Part shown: positions 14,632-22,474 of the stretch, piece by piece
Position numbering within the stretch: position 1 is the first letter of the stretch
Layout of the letters: each line of letters begins with the position of its first letter
Notes under the pieces: generated by a model
The model's database searches: none
Told to the model about the DNA's origin: nothing
The model's input: only the letters and a program-made list of their open reading frames with translations
Assembly (NCBI GenBank): GCA_028284525.1
Contig: JANQRO010000162.1
Coordinates: 1-38,440 of the forward strand
From: Myxococcota bacterium
GTDB taxonomy: Bacteria > Myxococcota_A > UBA9160 > PR03
Length of the DNA: 38,440 nt
Direction: 5' to 3'
Program-made: the position numbers and the translations under genes

Positions 14632-16656
14632 CTAGCGGGCGAGCGGGTCGGGGCGGAGCTGGACCCAACCGACGTAGGACTGGGGCACTTCGGAGTGGAC
14701 GAGGGGGTCGAGGCCGTTGTTGAACCACAGGCCGCGTCCCTTCCACCCCGCGTCGGGATCGTCGATGCGGCCGTCGAGACCGCGGGTGTAGGTGTTGAGC
14801 GGGTAGGGGACGCGGATCACGGTGAAGGCTTCGCTGCGCGGGTCGAAGACCAGGAGCGAGTCCGAACCGGTCCCGTTCATCACGACCGCCCCGGCGCCCA
14901 TCCCGAGGGTGTCGAACTGGTCGACCCACACGTAGTAGTGAAAGTCGGCGCTGCCCACGCCCTCGCCCTCGGGGAGACCCGCGAGGCCGGGCCCGGGGCT
15001 GCGCCACAAGGTCCAGCCCTCGGGACATTGGTCGCCGGCGCCCCAGGTCTGGGCGCAGCGACGTCGGTCGAAGCGGGCGAGGTGCCCGCTGCCGCCGAGC
15101 GCCACCCAGAGGTTGCCTTCGCCGTCCACGTCGACCCCGCGCGGGCCGACGCCCGGTGTGGGGGGCCGGTACGCTTCGTGGCGGTCGCTCTCCGGGTCGT
15201 AGCGGAGCAAGAGCCCCGGCGCGTCCCAGGGCTCACCGACAAAGCCCCCGGGAGAGGCCGTCCACACCGAGCCGTCGCTGGGGTTCGGGATCACGCCGTA
15301 GTGAAAGCCCACGACCTCCGTGTCGGGCTCCCCGTCGCCGTCGCCATCGACCACCACCGCCGACCAGCCCTGCGCCTGCTCGAGGGTCTCCGGACGCGCG
15401 GGATCGTACTTCGCGGGGTCGAACCAGCCGACCACGCGGTCGTCGCCGCTGGTCCACAACACCCCCTCGGAGTCGAACTGGAGGTGGTGGGTGCCGTAGC
15501 AGGTGTCGATCAGCTCGAAGCTCCGGCTCGCGGGATCGTAGTAGCCGAGCTGGCGGTGGTGGTAGTGGTTGGCGATCTCGGGCGCTGCGCGACAGAACCC
15601 CGGCGCATCCTCCCCCCATTCGCGCCGCACCTGGGTCGTGATCCAGACGCGACCTTCCGCGTCCATCATCGGGTTGTGGGGGTTCGCCGGGTTGCGGTAC
15701 TTCCCCTCGAAGCCCGTGATCCCCGCCTGCGTGGGGCAGCCCAGCGACGCGAATCCGTAGGGGAGCTCCTGGTCGCTGCCGAGGGGCTTGTAGGTCTGCT
15801 CGCACCACGGTTGGTCGAAGCCTCCCAAGGTCGGGACCGGGATGCTCTCCGCCACGTGGGTCGTGGGGTCGAGGACCAGGATGTGGTCGTTGCCGATGTC
15901 GACCCCGTAGATCGGGCCGCCGGCGTTTCGGGTCGGGTCTCGTTTGTCCGTCGCGATCTCGTCGTGGGCGTAGGTGAACGAATCGCCCCACCCCCACTGG
16001 GTGATCACGACGTTGCGCTCGATACCGCTTGGTCGCGGTGGGGTGGGGGGTGTCGCGCCGCCCTGGATCCGCGCGCTCCACGCTTCGAGGGCGTCGAGCA
16101 GTCGCTCTCGCCCCAGGTGCTCGGCGACGGCGTTCATGTATCCCGCCTTGCGAAAGCCCAGATCGTAGACGGCCCGCGTGCGGCCCCGGGTGGTCGCGGA
16201 GCCCAGTTGATGACACAACACACAGCCGAGCTTCAGCTGGGTGACGAAGGCCGGGCTCGAGTCCGGCGGCTCGAAGAGCGAGAACCAGTAGTTGGCGGGG
16301 TAGATCGACGCGGCCTCGCGGGCGTCCCCCGCCGCCTGGACCGCGAGACGGAGCGACGCGCCGGGCGCGGCCGGCGTCTTGCCCGAGTCGCGCAGCCCGT
16401 AGCCGCGCACCCAGACCTCGTAGTCCGCGTTCGGGAGCTCGGGCAACACGAATCGTCCGTCGTCGTCGGTGACGACGATCTTGCGGTACGGCGTGGGGAG
16501 CGAGGCCGTCTCGGCGATGACCCACACCCCCGCTTCGGCGTCCCCTTCGCCGGAGACAACGACCCCTTCGATGAAGTTCGCTTCTTCCGGGGGGCTCCCG
16601 CAGCCCAGCGCGAGGGCCAGGGCCCACGCGATCGCGTGGATCGGACGCTTCGTCAT
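14632..16656 (-). CDS. Heme-c lipoprotein with carboxypeptidase-regulatory-like domain and Vgb-like propeller
   Basis: A 674-residue envelope protein. MTKRPIHAIAWALALALG then C19 is a lipoprotein signal. Residues about 28-105 (IEGVVVSGEGDAEAGVWVIA, then GRFVLPELPNADYEV) form a CarboxypepD-regulatory-like beta domain. A single heme-c site C145-VL-C148-H149 follows after ASIYPANYWFSL. From about 205 to 670 come repeated blade-like units (GPIYGVDIGNDHILVLDP, MDAEGRVWITTQ, DSEGVLWTSGDDRVVGWFDP, VDGEGNLWVALGG) as in virginiamycin-B-lyase/SMP-30-like propellers. A role as an electron-transfer or quinoprotein-like oxidoreductase is plausible but unproven; no PQQ motif was seen. It is the last gene of an operon with the GST and the shorter BVMO, 22 bases after the BVMO stop. 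Confidence 0.85.
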   Translation of the reverse strand: MTKRPIHAIAWALALALGCGSPPEEANFIEGVVVSGEGDAEAGVWVIAETASLPTPYRKIVVTDDDGRFVLPELPNADYEVWVRGYGLRDSGKTPAAPGASLRLAVQAAGDAREAASIYPANYWFSLFEPPDSSPAFVTQLKLGCVLCHQLGSATTRGRTRAVYDLGFRKAGYMNAVAEHLGRERLLDALEAWSARIQGGATPPTPPRPSGIERNVVITQWGWGDSFTYAHDEIATDKRDPTRNAGGPIYGVDIGNDHILVLDPTTHVAESIPVPTLGGFDQPWCEQTYKPLGSDQELPYGFASLGCPTQAGITGFEGKYRNPANPHNPMMDAEGRVWITTQVRREWGEDAPGFCRAAPEIANHYHHRQLGYYDPASRSFELIDTCYGTHHLQFDSEGVLWTSGDDRVVGWFDPAKYDPARPETLEQAQGWSAVVVDGDGDGEPDTEVVGFHYGVIPNPSDGSVWTASPGGFVGEPWDAPGLLLRYDPESDRHEAYRPPTPGVGPRGVDVDGEGNLWVALGGSGHLARFDRRRCAQTWGAGDQCPEGWTLWRSPGPGLAGLPEGEGVGSADFHYYVWVDQFDTLGMGAGAVVMNGTGSDSLLVFDPRSEAFTVIRVPYPLNTYTRGLDGRIDDPDAGWKGRGLWFNNGLDPLVHSEVPQSYVGWVQLRPDPLAR

Positions 16657-16678
16657 CGGAGACTCCTTCGTCGGTGGG

Positions 16679-18274
16679 TCAGCTCAACGCAAACCCCTCG
16701 TAGCCGCTGGCCTCTTCGTGGGCGCACTTCTCGCGGTAGGCCGGGCCGCCTCCCGCGTAGAACAAGAAGGCGCGTGGCTTGCCCGGGATGTTGCTCCCAA
16801 AGAACCAGGTGTTCACGTCCGAGCGCAGCATGTTCTTGATCAGCGAGTCGGCGTGTTTCGTCCATCCCTCTTCCGCTTCGGGGGTGGCCTCGATCCGCTC
16901 GTAGCCCTTCTCGCGGAGGTAGCCGATACACCGGCTCACGAACTCCGCCGTCACCTCGGCGCAACGGGTGAAGTTGCAAAAGACCGCTCCGTTCTCGATG
17001 AAGAAGTTCGGAAAGCCCACGGTTTGGAGCCCCATATAGGTGCGCGGCCCCTCGGCCCAGCGCTCCTGGATGGTCTGGCCGTCCACCCCGCGCAGGTCGA
17101 TCCGGGTGATCTCCCCGGTGACCGCGTCGAAGCCCGTCGCATAGACGATGACGTCGAGCTCGTACTCGGCGTCCGCGGTCTTCACCCCCTTCGCCGTGAT
17201 GCGCTCGATCGGCGCCTCGCGGACGTCCACCAGCAGGACGTTGTCGCGGTTGTAGGTCTCGTAGTAGTCGGTTTCGAGGGGGATGCGTTTGGCGCCGAAG
17301 TAGTGGTCCTTGGGGCAGAGCTTCTCGGCGACCGCCGGGTCGTCGACCCGCTCGCGGATCTTCTTGCGGACGAACTTGCAGTACTCCTCGTTGGCCTCGG
17401 GGTTCGTCATCAGGTCCTTGAAGTTCCCGAACCACTTCTTGAACCCCGGTTGGGCCCAGATCTCCTCGTAGAAGGCCTCGCGTTCTTCGGGGCCGACATC
17501 GAAGGTCGCGCGGGGGTCGGGCTCGTGGATGAACCCGGCCACGGTCTGGTTGCAGCGTTCGAAGATCTCGGGGTAGGAGCGTTTGATCTCGGCCTGACGC
17601 TTCGGGGTGATCTGCGCGTTGCGCAGCGGCGCACAGTAGTTGGGGGTGCGCTGGAACACCGTCAAGTGTCCGCAGGCCTCGGCCACGTGGGGGATGAGCT
17701 GGACCGCCGTCGCCCCCGTCCCGATCACACCCACCCGTTTGCCGGCGAAGTCGACCGGGTCCGCGGGCCAGCGCGAGGTGTGGAAGGACTCGCCGGCGAA
17801 GTCGGCGATGCCCGGGATGTCGGGCATGTGGGTGGCCGAGAGGATGCCCACCGCCGCGATCAGGTGCTGGGTGCGCGCGCGGCGCCCGCTCTCGGTCTCG
17901 ACGTCCCAACGGTTGGCCGTCTCGTCGAAGATGGCCGATTTCACGCGCTCGCCCAGCCGGATGTGGGGCCGCAGCTCGAACTTGTCCGCCATGAAGTTCA
18001 GGTACTGCTCGTTCTCGGGCTGCCCCGAGAACTCCTCCTTCCAGTCCCACTCCTGGAGGAGCTCCTCGGAGAAGCTGTAGGCGTAGGAGACGCTCTCCGA
18101 GTCGAAGCGCGCGCCGGGGTAGCGGTTCCAGTACCAGGTGCCGCCGACCCCGTCCCCCGCCTCGTAGATCTTGACGCGGAGGCCCCGCTGCAGGAGACAG
18201 TAGAGCTGGTAGAGACCGGTGACCCCGGCGCCGATCACCAGGGCGTCGAGCTCTTCGGGTGCGCTCTTCGACAC
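16679..18274 (-). CDS. Baeyer-Villiger monooxygenase, type I, short form
   Basis: A 531-residue FAD/NADPH monooxygenase of the cyclohexanone-monooxygenase-like size class. FAD motif GAGVTG (15-20), GGTWYWNRYPGARFD (44-58), the full BVMO fingerprint F159-AG-ESF-H165-TSR-W169-P170, and NADPH motif GTGATA (185-190) are all present. The C terminus carries YATGFDAVTGEI, where the family has its conserved ATG-[FW]-D. The product of such enzymes is an ester or lactone. It is preceded by a GST gene with a 13-base gap and followed by the heme-c lipoprotein, giving a three-gene operon on the minus strand. It is clearly a different subfamily from the long BVMO at 12720-14549, so the two probably have different substrates. 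Confidence 0.94.
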   Translation of the reverse strand: MSKSAPEELDALVIGAGVTGLYQLYCLLQRGLRVKIYEAGDGVGGTWYWNRYPGARFDSESVSYAYSFSEELLQEWDWKEEFSGQPENEQYLNFMADKFELRPHIRLGERVKSAIFDETANRWDVETESGRRARTQHLIAAVGILSATHMPDIPGIADFAGESFHTSRWPADPVDFAGKRVGVIGTGATAVQLIPHVAEACGHLTVFQRTPNYCAPLRNAQITPKRQAEIKRSYPEIFERCNQTVAGFIHEPDPRATFDVGPEEREAFYEEIWAQPGFKKWFGNFKDLMTNPEANEEYCKFVRKKIRERVDDPAVAEKLCPKDHYFGAKRIPLETDYYETYNRDNVLLVDVREAPIERITAKGVKTADAEYELDVIVYATGFDAVTGEITRIDLRGVDGQTIQERWAEGPRTYMGLQTVGFPNFFIENGAVFCNFTRCAEVTAEFVSRCIGYLREKGYERIEATPEAEEGWTKHADSLIKNMLRSDVNTWFFGSNIPGKPRAFLFYAGGGPAYREKCAHEEASGYEGFALS

Positions 18275-18287
18275 GGGTCTTCCTCCC

Positions 18288-18896
18288 CTAGGCCGCCATC
18301 GCCTTCTGGAACGCGGGCCGGGTCTCGAGCCGTTCGCGGTAGGCCTGGATGTTCTTCATGGTGTCGTCGACGCATCCGAGGCGCCCGGACATGTAGAGGG
18401 CGTGACCCAGCATGATGTCGGCAGCGGAGAACTCGCCGATGAGGTAGTCGCGCCCCTCGAGGGCCACCTCGACCGGAGCCAGCGCCTTGCCGAGGAGACG
18501 TTGCGCCTGTTCGAGCGCCTCTTTGTTCTGGCGCTCCGGCGGCAGCAGGATGGTCTGCACGACGATCGTGTTGATCGGCGGCATCACCATCCCCTCGCAG
18601 TAGTGGAACCACTGGAGGAACTCCGGGAAGAGCGGAGAGTCGACCGCCGGCTTGAGGGCGCCGTCGGTGTGGCGGGCGATCACGTACTCCACGATCGCTC
18701 CGGACTCGTAGATCGTGATCCCGTCGTCGTCGAGCACGGGGACCCGGCCCAGGGGGTGCCGCGCGCGGTGCTCGTCGGACTTCAGGTCCTTGGGATGGAA
18801 GTCCATCCGGTTGAGCTCGTAGGGAAGGCCGAGCTCCTCGAGGAGCCAGACGATGCGACCGGCGCGGCTGTTCGGGGCGAAGTGCAGGGTGAGCAA
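18288..18896 (-). CDS. Glutathione S-transferase
   Basis: A 202-residue GST. The N-terminal thioredoxin-like domain reads LLTLHFAPNSRAGRIVWLLEELGLPYEL, then LGRVPVLDDDG with the cis-proline and YESGAIVEYV with the glutathione gamma-glutamyl-binding E-S pair. The C-terminal helical domain holds YLIGEFSAADIMLG, the N-capping-box region. The start is a TTG at 18896: GGAGGA precedes it by six bases, and no ATG or GTG in that position gives the right N terminus. A -10-like TACTAT (18918-18923) lies 21 bases upstream of the TTG. As first gene of the GST-BVMO-lipoprotein operon it may detoxify electrophilic intermediates or take part in the pathway. Confidence 0.88.
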   Translation of the reverse strand: MLTLHFAPNSRAGRIVWLLEELGLPYELNRMDFHPKDLKSDEHRARHPLGRVPVLDDDGITIYESGAIVEYVIARHTDGALKPAVDSPLFPEFLQWFHYCEGMVMPPINTIVVQTILLPPERQNKEALEQAQRLLGKALAPVEVALEGRDYLIGEFSAADIMLGHALYMSGRLGCVDDTMKNIQAYRERLETRPAFQKAMAA

Positions 18897-18917
18897 GACG
18901 AGTCCTCCCGGGCGCCG

Positions 18918-18923
18918 ATAGTA
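18918..18923 (-). promoter_or_regulatory. -10-like hexamer for the GST-BVMO-lipoprotein operon
   Basis: TACTAT on the minus strand matches the -10 consensus at five of six positions. It is placed so that transcription would begin about 14 bases before the TTG start, just ahead of the GGAGGA site. No convincing -35 is visible. The 79-base divergent gap must also hold the peptidase promoter. Confidence 0.35.
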
Positions 18924-18975
18924 TCCGAGTCGCCGGGCCTCGGGAAAGCTATGGTCGGGCACCAGGAGTGAGCTC

Positions 18976-20094
18976 GTGTCGGTCCCGCCCCTCTCCCCGG
19001 TCCTTTCGATCCTCGTCGCCGCGGTCCTCGTGGCGCCCGACGCCCGGGGCGATGGGCACGAGGCGCTGGACCCGGCGCTCACGGTCCAGCACGGCCTTCC
19101 CATCGAGACCTCGTTCTCGACGCCGGTGCTGCGCTTCGACTTCCCCGAGATGCGGATCGGGACGGCCGAGTACCCCGACGGCCCTACGGGCGTCACGGTC
19201 TTCCACTTCCCGAGCAAGGCCCACGCCGTCGTCGACGTCCGCGGTGGCGCTCCGGGGACCCACCTGACCGCGGCACTCCGCAACGGCTACCGCGACGACC
19301 AACCCCCTTTTCTGGATGCCGTCTGTCTCTCTGGCGGCTCCGGCTACGGCCTCGAATCGATCTCGGGGGTGATGGCGGGGCTCCACGACACCCGGGGGCG
19401 TTCGGGCAAGTGGTACGACATCGGCATCGTCCCCGGCGCGATCATCTACGACTTCGGGCGCCGCGAGAACGGCATCCACCCGGACAAGCGGCTGGGTCTC
19501 GCCGCCTTCCGCACGGCGCAGCCCGGGATCTTCTACCAGGGCGCCCGCGGCGCGGGTCGCTCGGCGGGGGCCGGGTGGTATTTCGGCCCGCCCTACATGG
19601 AGCCATCGGGGCAGGGCGGGGCGTTTCGCCAGGTCGGGGACACGAAGATCGCCGTCTTCACCGTGGTGAACTCGAACGGCGCGATCGTCGATCGCGAGGG
19701 CGTCGTCCGCCGTGGCAACCGCGACCCCGAGACCGGCGTGCGGACCCGGATCGAGGACGACGTGCGGACGGGCGCCCGCCGCCCCTCGTGGGAGGACGCC
19801 CGCGGCAAGGCAACCACCCCGGGCGGGCTCACCCGCGCCACCACCATCACGCTCCTGGTCGTGAACCAGCGTCTCGGGTACGCCGATCTGCGTCGTCTCG
19901 CGATCTTCGTCCACACGAGCATGGCGCGGGCGATCCAGCCCTTCCACGCCGCGACCGACGGCGACACGCTCTTCGCGGTCTCGACGGCGAGTCACGACGA
20001 CCCGGGGCTGCGCTTCGCAGACCTGGCCAGCCATGCCGCCGACGTGGCCTGGGAGGCCGTGCTCGCCTCGATTCCCCTCGACCCGGAGCCCTAG
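18976..20094 (+). CDS. P1 family (DmpA-like) peptidase with N-terminal signal
   Basis: A 372-residue member of the P1/DmpA/BapA superfamily of Ntn-type aminopeptidases, which mature by self-cleavage. Family marks are the LSGGSGYGLESISGVM stretch (118-133), VPGAIIYDFG (152-161), and the segment GGLTRATTITLLVVN (283-297). There the threonine pair T289/T290 sits where the self-cleavage nucleophile (Ser or Thr) is found. Relatives trim N-terminal D-Ala, L-amino acids or beta-peptides. The start is a GTG at 18976 behind CAGGAG. Unlike most DmpA-type proteins, it begins with a hydrophobic leader (LSPVLSILVAAVLVAPDARG), so it is probably exported. Its TAG stop shares the palindrome CTAG with the stop of the opposite PPOX gene. 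Confidence 0.85.
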   Translation: MSVPPLSPVLSILVAAVLVAPDARGDGHEALDPALTVQHGLPIETSFSTPVLRFDFPEMRIGTAEYPDGPTGVTVFHFPSKAHAVVDVRGGAPGTHLTAALRNGYRDDQPPFLDAVCLSGGSGYGLESISGVMAGLHDTRGRSGKWYDIGIVPGAIIYDFGRRENGIHPDKRLGLAAFRTAQPGIFYQGARGAGRSAGAGWYFGPPYMEPSGQGGAFRQVGDTKIAVFTVVNSNGAIVDREGVVRRGNRDPETGVRTRIEDDVRTGARRPSWEDARGKATTPGGLTRATTITLLVVNQRLGYADLRRLAIFVHTSMARAIQPFHAATDGDTLFAVSTASHDDPGLRFADLASHAADVAWEAVLASIPLDPEP

Positions 20095-20540
20095 GCTCCG
20101 GCGAGGCCGTCCTCGCCGAACTCGTCGACAAAGTCCCAGGTGCGGATCGCCCCGGGCTCGAGACGCACGAGCTCCATGTCGTAGGCTTCGAAGCCCTTCG
20201 CGCGGGCCCGCCCGACGGTGTCGCCGTAGTACCGCACGGCGAGACGCACCACGAGCTCCTGGATGTCGGGTGGTCGCGAGAGCGCAACGGGTCCGCTCAC
20301 CTCGAGGCTGCGGAAGGGCGGGGCCTGCTCGGTCACCAGCACGCTCGCCTGGGGGTTGCGCGTGAGGTGCCGCGACTTCACGTCCCCGGCGAGGATCACG
20401 AGGTTGAACCCCCCGTCCCGCCACTCGTGCCACACCGGAGAGAGCAGGGTCTGGCCGCCGGGCCGCTGGGTGGCGAGCACCGCGAGGATCGGCCGCTCCA
20501 GGAGGTCGCCCAGCTCTTCGACCGCGAGCCGCGTGCGCAT
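20091..20540 (-). CDS. PPOX-class (pyridoxamine-phosphate-oxidase-fold) flavin/F420-type protein
   Basis: A 149-residue split-barrel protein. The N-terminal ELLERPILAVLATQRPGGQTLLSPVWHEW region and FNLVILAGDVKSRHLTRNP, with its K-x-R-x-L-x-x-N phosphate or cofactor loop, are typical of the PPOX class that includes F420-dependent reductases and biliverdin-type enzymes. Whether it binds FMN, F420 or heme cannot be settled from sequence alone. It is the last gene of an LLM-hydrolase-PPOX operon, three bases after the hydrolase stop, which favours an F420 link. Its TAG at 20091-20093 overlaps the convergent peptidase stop. Confidence 0.85.
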   Translation of the reverse strand: MRTRLAVEELGDLLERPILAVLATQRPGGQTLLSPVWHEWRDGGFNLVILAGDVKSRHLTRNPQASVLVTEQAPPFRSLEVSGPVALSRPPDIQELVVRLAVRYYGDTVGRARAKGFEAYDMELVRLEPGAIRTWDFVDEFGEDGLAGA

Positions 20541-20543
20541 CGT

Positions 20544-21425
20544 CTAGCCCTTCAGGTGCAGGTCGAACCACTCGAGGGCGTCGGTGGCGGAGCGCTTCAC
20601 CCAGTCGGGCTGGTAGATGTCGTAGTGCTCGATGGGGTAGCTCACCCAGCGCTTGGGCTCGCGGGCGCGCTCGTACACTTCGCGGTAGCGCGGTGCTTTG
20701 CAGAGATCGTCGTGGTCGGCGGCGATCAGCATCAACGCACGCGGCGCGATCTGGTCGGCCACGTCGATCGGCCGGTACTCGAGGGTCGCCTCGGCGCTCT
20801 CCCAGGAGATCTCGCTGTAGAACTCCGGCATCGCCTCGATCGCCGGCGCCAGGAACTGGGTGGTCTGGGCGCTGTTGAGGAGGGTCGCCACCGGCACCGC
20901 GTCCCCCGACCCGGTGAGTACCCGCTTGCGCCGGTCGTCGCTCAGGGTCTGGAGAAAGGCCGCGCGCTCGGCGTCGCTGTAGTTCTCGGTGAGGAGCTGG
21001 TAGCCGTTTCCGTACCCCACCTGGCCCACGGCGCACTTCACCCGCTCGTCCATGCCCGCGACGGCGACCACGTGGGCACCGCCGTTCGAGGTGCCCCAGA
21101 TCCCGATGCGCTCGGGGTCGATCTCCGGTTGGCTCTCGAGCCAGGTGATCGCGTTGCGGATGTCCTGGAGCTGCTCGCTCGCGATGATCCGCCACTTCGT
21201 CCCCTCGCTCCCGCCAAAGCCGCGGTAGTCGAAGCCGAGGGTCGGATAGCCCGCGTCCGTGAAGTACTCGGCGTAGTCGCGAAAGATCACCGAGCGAATG
21301 CCGCTGTAACCGTGACACAACACGATCCCCGGTCGCGGGGCACTCCCCTCGATGTCGTCGGGGAGGTAGTAGTCGGCCTCGAGCTTCGAGCCCTCGCTGT
21401 AGAAGTGGACGACGCGTTCTTGCAC
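20544..21425 (-). CDS. Alpha/beta hydrolase (dienelactone-hydrolase/acetyl-xylan-esterase-like)
   Basis: A 293-residue hydrolase. The oxyanion loop is CHGYSGIRS (37-45) and the nucleophile S113 sits in the elbow GTSNGG. The likely acid is D237-D240 (AADHDDL) and the base H267 in IEHYDIY. GYPTLGFDYRGFGGSEG is a strong family marker. It probably cleaves esters, lactones or amide-like bonds. It lies 27 bases after the LLM gene and three before the PPOX gene, suggesting the three act in sequence, for example oxidation, hydrolysis and reduction of one compound. Confidence 0.9.
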   Translation of the reverse strand: MQERVVHFYSEGSKLEADYYLPDDIEGSAPRPGIVLCHGYSGIRSVIFRDYAEYFTDAGYPTLGFDYRGFGGSEGTKWRIIASEQLQDIRNAITWLESQPEIDPERIGIWGTSNGGAHVVAVAGMDERVKCAVGQVGYGNGYQLLTENYSDAERAAFLQTLSDDRRKRVLTGSGDAVPVATLLNSAQTTQFLAPAIEAMPEFYSEISWESAEATLEYRPIDVADQIAPRALMLIAADHDDLCKAPRYREVYERAREPKRWVSYPIEHYDIYQPDWVKRSATDALEWFDLHLKG

Positions 21426-21452
21426 GGGTGGGTCTCCCCTGGGTGGCGTTGG

Positions 21453-22331
21453 TTAGCGGTAGTGCTCGACGGTGGGCGCCCAGAAGTCGAGAAACTTCAG
21501 CACGGCCTCCTCGTCGTGGAGGTCGAAGGCGGGCGGCCCGACCACGACCCGCTCGACACCGAGCTCGGCGTAGCTGTCGAGTCGTTCTCGCGGCGGCTTG
21601 CCCCACGCGAAGATCGTGATGCCGATCGCGCTCGGGTCGCGCCCCGCCTCCGACGCGAGTCGCCGGAAGTACCCGACCCGGTCAGGGATGTCGGGGCGTC
21701 CCTGGTCGTTCTTCAACCCCGCGTCGATCGGGCACCAGTGGTCGGCGTACTCGGCGGCGTGTTGGATGCCGATCGGGCCCGCGTTGCCGAGGGCGATCGG
21801 GATGCTGGGCTGCACCGGCTTGGGGTACACCCACGACTCGGAGAAGCGCTCCCAACGCCCCGCGTAGGCCGGGGTCTCCTCGCGCCAGATCGTGCGCAAC
21901 GCATCCACCCGCTCGCGCATCGCCTTGTAGCGCAGGGCAAAGGGGAGGTCGGGCCGGTGGTGCGCGAGCTCCTCGGCGTTCCACCCGACCCCGATCCCCA
22001 GCAGCAGCCGACCTTCGGAGAGCACGTCCACCGTCGCGGTCGTGCACGCGAGGTCGAGGAGGTCGTGCTCGAGGAGGAGACAGATCCCCGTCGCCAGAAT
22101 CAGCGAATCGGTCGCTTCCGCAGCCGCCGCGAGGGACGTGAAGGGGTCCATCATGTTCCAGTACCCCGGCGGCAGCTCTCCGCCGCCGGGGTAAGGCGAC
22201 ACCCGCGAGGTCGGAATGTGGCTGTGCTCGGGGACCCAGATCGAGTCGAAGCCGCGGTCCTCGAGGGCGCGCGCGGCCTTGGCGGGAGAGATGCCCGAAG
22301 CGTGATTGAGCGAGAGGTAGCCGAAACGCAT
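21453..22331 (-). CDS. LLM-class (luciferase-like) flavin/F420-dependent oxidoreductase
   Basis: A 292-residue TIM-barrel protein of the bacterial luciferase superfamily. MRFGYLSLNHASGISPAKAA, FDSIWVPEHSHIP and LLGIGVGWNAEELAHH are hallmarks of the actinobacterial-type F420-dependent members of about 290 residues. The cofactor may be F420 or FMN; sequence alone does not decide. The ATG at 22331 is preceded only six bases upstream by TATCAT, so the mRNA may lack a leader and no ribosome binding site is seen. It heads an operon with a hydrolase and a PPOX protein. Confidence 0.9.
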   Translation of the reverse strand: MRFGYLSLNHASGISPAKAARALEDRGFDSIWVPEHSHIPTSRVSPYPGGGELPPGYWNMMDPFTSLAAAAEATDSLILATGICLLLEHDLLDLACTTATVDVLSEGRLLLGIGVGWNAEELAHHRPDLPFALRYKAMRERVDALRTIWREETPAYAGRWERFSESWVYPKPVQPSIPIALGNAGPIGIQHAAEYADHWCPIDAGLKNDQGRPDIPDRVGYFRRLASEAGRDPSAIGITIFAWGKPPRERLDSYAELGVERVVVGPPAFDLHDEEAVLKFLDFWAPTVEHYR

Positions 22332-22337
22332 GGCGCG

Positions 22338-22343
22338 ATGATA
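22338..22343 (-). promoter_or_regulatory. -10-like TATCAT six bases before the LLM start codon
   Basis: On the minus strand the sequence reads TATCAT-CGCGCC-ATG. A sigma-70-type start would fall at or next to the ATG, giving a leaderless or nearly leaderless mRNA. The same arrangement, with the same CGCGCC spacer, occurs at 36561-36572. Confidence 0.45.
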
Positions 22344-22474
22344 CAGAGCGCCGCCCCCGGGATCCCCCCAGATCGGATCGCGGGCCACGACACGTCGACT
22401 CCGCGCGCGCTGGCACCGGTGCTCGATGCGCGCTCGAGCGACGCCCGAGCGCGCCGCTACGCTCCCGCGCCGGA

